Source of the DNA: Seriola aureovittata
Lineage: Eukaryota > Chordata > Actinopteri > Carangiformes > Carangidae
NCBI RefSeq assembly: GCF_021018895.1
Contig: NC_079373.1
Span: forward strand, 27,441,375 to 27,505,374
Length of the DNA: 64,000 nt
Direction of reading: 5' to 3'
In this document: piece by piece, positions 60,911 to 64,000 of the stretch
Layout: each line of letters begins with the position of its first letter
How positions within the stretch are numbered: the stretch's first letter is position 1
Notes under the pieces: generated by a model
What the model saw: the letters and a program-made list of their open reading frames with translations, nothing else
Databases searched by the model: none
What the model was told of the DNA's origin: nothing
Position numbers and translations under genes: made by a program

Positions 60911-61038
60911 CTCAGTCTGACAGCAGCTAAAATATTTCATCCATGGAAAAAGAACATGAAAATGGAGCTGGTTAACAACAGGAAGAGGTTAAAGGTGGTG
61001 AGTGAACAGGTGACCTCTACCTGTCAAAAGAGAAAGAA

Positions 61039-61192
61039 GGGGGGTGTAGTGGTCTGAGCAGGTGCCCCATGTGTAGAGGCTGCAGTCCCTCATCGGCCCT
61101 TTGCTGCATGTCATTCCCCCTCTCTGCCTCCCCACTTCCTGTCTCTACTGTCCTGTCCAATAAAGACACAAAAGCCCCAAAAAATATACTTT
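61039..61192 (+). mobile_element. tRNA-derived SINE, second copy, partial head
   Basis: It shares the CCTTTGCTGCATGTCATTCC, CCCCACTTCCTGTCTCTACT and AAAGCCCCAAAAAATATACT body and tail with the SINE at 48 kb. The B box is lost. Near-matching flanks (AAAAGAGAAAGAA and AAAAAAGAAAGAA) look like a target duplication. Confidence 0.75.
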
Positions 61193-61364
61193 AAAAAAGA
61201 AAGAATGTTCATTTGTGATCTCTAAAATAAAAAGTGCTGCAGACGCTTCACAGCTTCACTTCAGATCATTTATTGAAGAACTAATGAAGACGAGAATCCT
61301 CCAGTTTGAGAACGTAGAACCAGGAAATGTTTGAAAAGTTTTTTTTGTTTTTTGTTTTTTTTAT

Positions 61365-61672
61365 AGTCAGAGCGGCAGCCATTTTGTTTTCAGGTTGTCC
61401 GTCCGTCTCGTTCTCACGGACACGACGTCTCAGTAACACCTTGACTGAACTTCTTGAAATTTGGCACAAACACTCACTAGGACTCAAGGATGAACTGATT
61501 ATTTATAGGTGGTCAAAGGTCAATGTCAGGGTGACCTCACAAAAACACTCAGTCATTACTCAAGACTTCACAGCAATGCTTCATATTTTACGACTCTGGA
61601 TAAACAGGAAGTGACCTGGAACTAGTCTGAGTGGCGGAGGGATACGACCACGAGGAGGTGGCTCTAGTTTTC
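61365..61672 (-). repeat. Dispersed DR1-bearing repeat, copy 4 (inverted)
   Basis: It is the reverse complement of copy 1, from GCAGCCATTTTGTTTTCAGG to GGGATACGACCACGAGGAGG. It is near full length with a single internal unit, and lies downstream of the C15orf40 homologue. Confidence 0.8.
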
Positions 61673-63034
61673 ATTGAATCCCCTAGAAAACATCAGAAAA
61701 TATAATATTATCAACCTGCATTTTTACCAAAACATTCAGTTTAAAATACTTTCAAACAGAAAAGTAGAAAATCCTCCAATTTCAGAAAGTAGAACCAGAA
61801 ACTGTTAGTGAGCAAGATTTCCGTTGTTTTTTTTACCTTTAACGAGTGATTGAACATCAGAGTTGATGTTTGGTTCATTTTCCGTCGATACAAGTTTCAG
61901 CTTCACTGAAAATCTCCTCAACATTGAGCTTTTTATTCCAGTGAGCAAAACAAGTGTGACTCGTGTTCGTACGAGTTTCTCTTCTCGGATGAATTCAGAA
62001 CGAAGTGGTTCGAGTGAAATCTGAGCTCATGGACTCACGTTCATCCCACTCAGGAGCCTGGACCATCAGGGCCCATGTGAGTGCGGGTCCCCGGGGCCAC
62101 GGCGTGAAGCACCAGCGTTTGCAGAGTCGTGATGGTGAAGCCCACACATCAGCACGTCTGAAGTCCCTGGAGAAACAGGGAAGGCTCATTAGCATCAGCC
62201 ACAGAATCAGAGGATTGCAGTGAATTAGAGGAGCAGTAATGAGCTCGGTTTCTTCCAGTTAAAACTAAAAAGCTTCAAAGAGATGGAGGAGCTCCTCGGC
62301 TGGATCCTCAGCATCTGAGGCGACATCAAAGCCCGGACAGATAATGACTCTGTATCAAACATCACAGCTTTTACAAAGCTTCATCCCCAAACCGCTGAGT
62401 TTTATTTTATATTCAAGTTTTCTGCAAACAAAGTTTCTGCGTGTCGGGGACTGTGAAGCAAGAGTAAAGTTTATTTTTCACTGTCACTGAGAACATTATA
62501 TAAGAATTACCTCGGAGTTTGTTCTCAAGTTTGACCAAATCACACTTCACGTCTTCATGCTGGTTTTCTAACTGAAGCCGTTTCTCACGGCGTCTCCTCG
62601 GCTGAGCCTGGATCAGCAGCTTTACGTCTGCAGCTGAGTCCCAGCGAAGCTGCTGTCAGGCTGAAGGATGTTTGAGACGCCGTGCTAAGCCTCTGCCGGC
62701 TGGACGGACATCCTCCCTTATAAACTCCAGGGATTCATAAACATAAATCCTCTTCTCCTCCATGTTGGATCTCTGCGGTCAGTGGGTTTAGTCTGCCACT
62801 TAAAATGAGTCACAGGTTGTTTTCTGTTGAATAGAATTACTAACGTGATGCTAACCCACATAAATGACACAGAGAGACCGTGAAGGCATCAGGCCCCTGG
62901 AAATAGACATGTAGGACTCCTCCTACAGGAAGAGACACAGGAAGAGACACAGGAAGAGACACAAAACGACTGTTTTTCAGTCTGTGTGGGGTCATTCCAT
63001 TAACTTCCCAACAAGAAAGAAAGATTCTCTTTGT
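61673..63034. other. Intergenic, possible conserved block near 62.0-62.3 kb
   Basis: 62000-62260 has even base composition, few CpG losses and open frames on both strands (~70 codons). It includes CATTAGCATCAGCCACAGAA and ATTAGAGGAGCAGTAATGAG. No domain is recognised; it may be a non-coding conserved element. The rest shows nothing. Confidence 0.35.
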
Positions 63035-63400
63035 GGTTGTTTTACATCTTTGCAGTTGTTTTTTGTCTCTTTGTGGTTGATTTTGTTTCTTTGTGGTTTT
63101 TTGTCTCTTTGTGGTTGTTTTTTTGTCTCTTTGTGGTTTTTTGTCTCTTTGTGGTTGTTTTTGTCTGTTTGTGGTTGTTTTTGTCTGTTTGTGGTTGTTT
63201 TTGTCTGTTTGTGGTTGTTTTTGTCTGTTTGTGGTTGTTTTTGTCTCTGTGGTTGTTTTTGTCTGTTTGTGGTTGTTTTTGTCTCTTTGTGGTTGTTTTT
63301 TGTCTCTTTGTGGTTGTTTTTGTCTGTTTGTGGTTATTTTGAATCTTTGTAGTTGTGTTTTGTCTGTTTGTGGTTTATCTGCATCTTTATGGGGGCTTTG
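63035..63400. repeat. Minisatellite, ~20-bp unit TTTTTGTCTGTTTGTGGTTG
   Basis: About 17 units with TCTCTTTG or TCTGTTTG variants. It gives Gln/Lys/Thr-rich and Cys/Val/Phe-rich read-through frames that are not genes. Confidence 0.9.
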
Positions 63401-63889
63401 CATCTCGTTTTGAGTCTGTATGTCATCATTCGAACTTTCGAACAAGAAATGTCAACAGTCACTTCAAACATGAGGAAAGAAACTGTTCAGTAATAATCAA
63501 TAATTCATCCTTGCCTGTATATATTTTTGCATATACAGTGTTTCTAAGCCCTGCAGTATGAGACCATGTGACGCTCAAGGACTGCGTCCGGTCACATCAG
63601 TTAGCAGCAGCTAATTAGCGTCTGTACAGATGTGATAAGAGGAAGTTTCCTGCTTTGTGTCACTGTCATTGTGTCGTGGAGGAAGTTATTTGGTTTGATG
63701 GAGCCGGATCTCTGATTCCTTGAGAGGATTACAGAGAGACTGAGAAGATGGACGGATGATGGTGGAAACTTCAGACGTATTCTCTGGGATTTTAGAGATT
63801 ATGTGGCTGAAAGAGTCTCTGCTCAGCTCTGCCTCATTTGTTAGTCTTCATTTTGTTCCAGATAGTTTCAATATCAGAGTGATTCACAC

Positions 63890-64000
63890 CCTCACACCAC
63901 CGCAAAGAGACGACACACCACCGCAAAGAGACGACAAACCACCGCAAAGAGACGACACACCACCGCAAAGAGACGACACACCACCGCAAAGAGACGACAC
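63890..64000. repeat. 21-bp minisatellite CCACCGCAAAGAGACGACA, running off the window
   Basis: Five units are visible to the window end. The core CAAAGAGAC with ACCAC is the reverse complement of the GTCTCTTTG…GTGGT core of the 63.0-63.4 kb array. Confidence 0.85.

Noticed and set aside
62840..63445. 201-codon Gln/Lys/Thr-rich minus frame
   Set aside because: Read-through of the 20-bp TTTTTGTCTGTTTGTGGTTG minisatellite; no conserved domain.

Overview
The window looks like teleost (probably percomorph) nuclear DNA. It has three vertebrate-type intron-split genes, long (CA)n/(GT)n tracts, tRNA-derived SINEs, a Tol2/hAT-like element, several MITE-like families and a 13-kb AT-rich satellite. Nothing prokaryotic or viral was seen. 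Nearly all long open frames are read-through of tandem repeats.

Layout: 1-2.7 kb is intergenic, with a MITE copy and a decayed LINE tail. 2.7-15.7 kb is a satellite built on a CATAGTATAGTAAGGCA core. 16.2-37.6 kb is prr5l (Protor-2, an mTORC2 subunit) on the minus strand. Eight coding exons join in frame to 332 aa, with a likely non-coding first exon at 37.44-37.64 kb. 37.6-44.1 kb is intergenic and holds a promoter-like block, a 2-kb minisatellite full of GGAAGT motifs and a 2-kb array of a 20-bp unit. 44.1-54.0 kb, minus strand, is a glutaminase (GLS/GLS2) family gene: 20 exons join in frame to 659 codons plus stop, with the 5'-most coding exon not found. 54-57 kb holds simple repeats and decayed coding-like sequence. 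57.06-58.02 kb is the hAT-like element, directly upstream of the plus-strand C15orf40 homologue (UPF0235/DUF167; 4 exons, 188 aa; 58.28-60.2 kb). 60.5-64 kb is intergenic, with repeats and two related minisatellites in opposite orientation.

Main observations: (1) the glutaminase paralogue keeps an open, spliceable frame but has lost every catalytic and substrate-contact residue that I could align to human GLS, so it reads as a pseudoenzyme; (2) one intron in each minus-strand gene starts with (AC)n and ends with (GU)n, so the pre-mRNA should fold into a hairpin joining the splice sites. In the 117-nt glutaminase intron the loop contains a perfect TACTAAC branch-point motif. The three genes share no evident pathway: mTORC2 signalling, glutaminase-derived protein, and a small, probably mitochondrial UPF0235 protein.

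All exon calls were made by reading splice sites and frames by eye. No alignment or database search was run. Human residues and family sequences are recalled from established knowledge.
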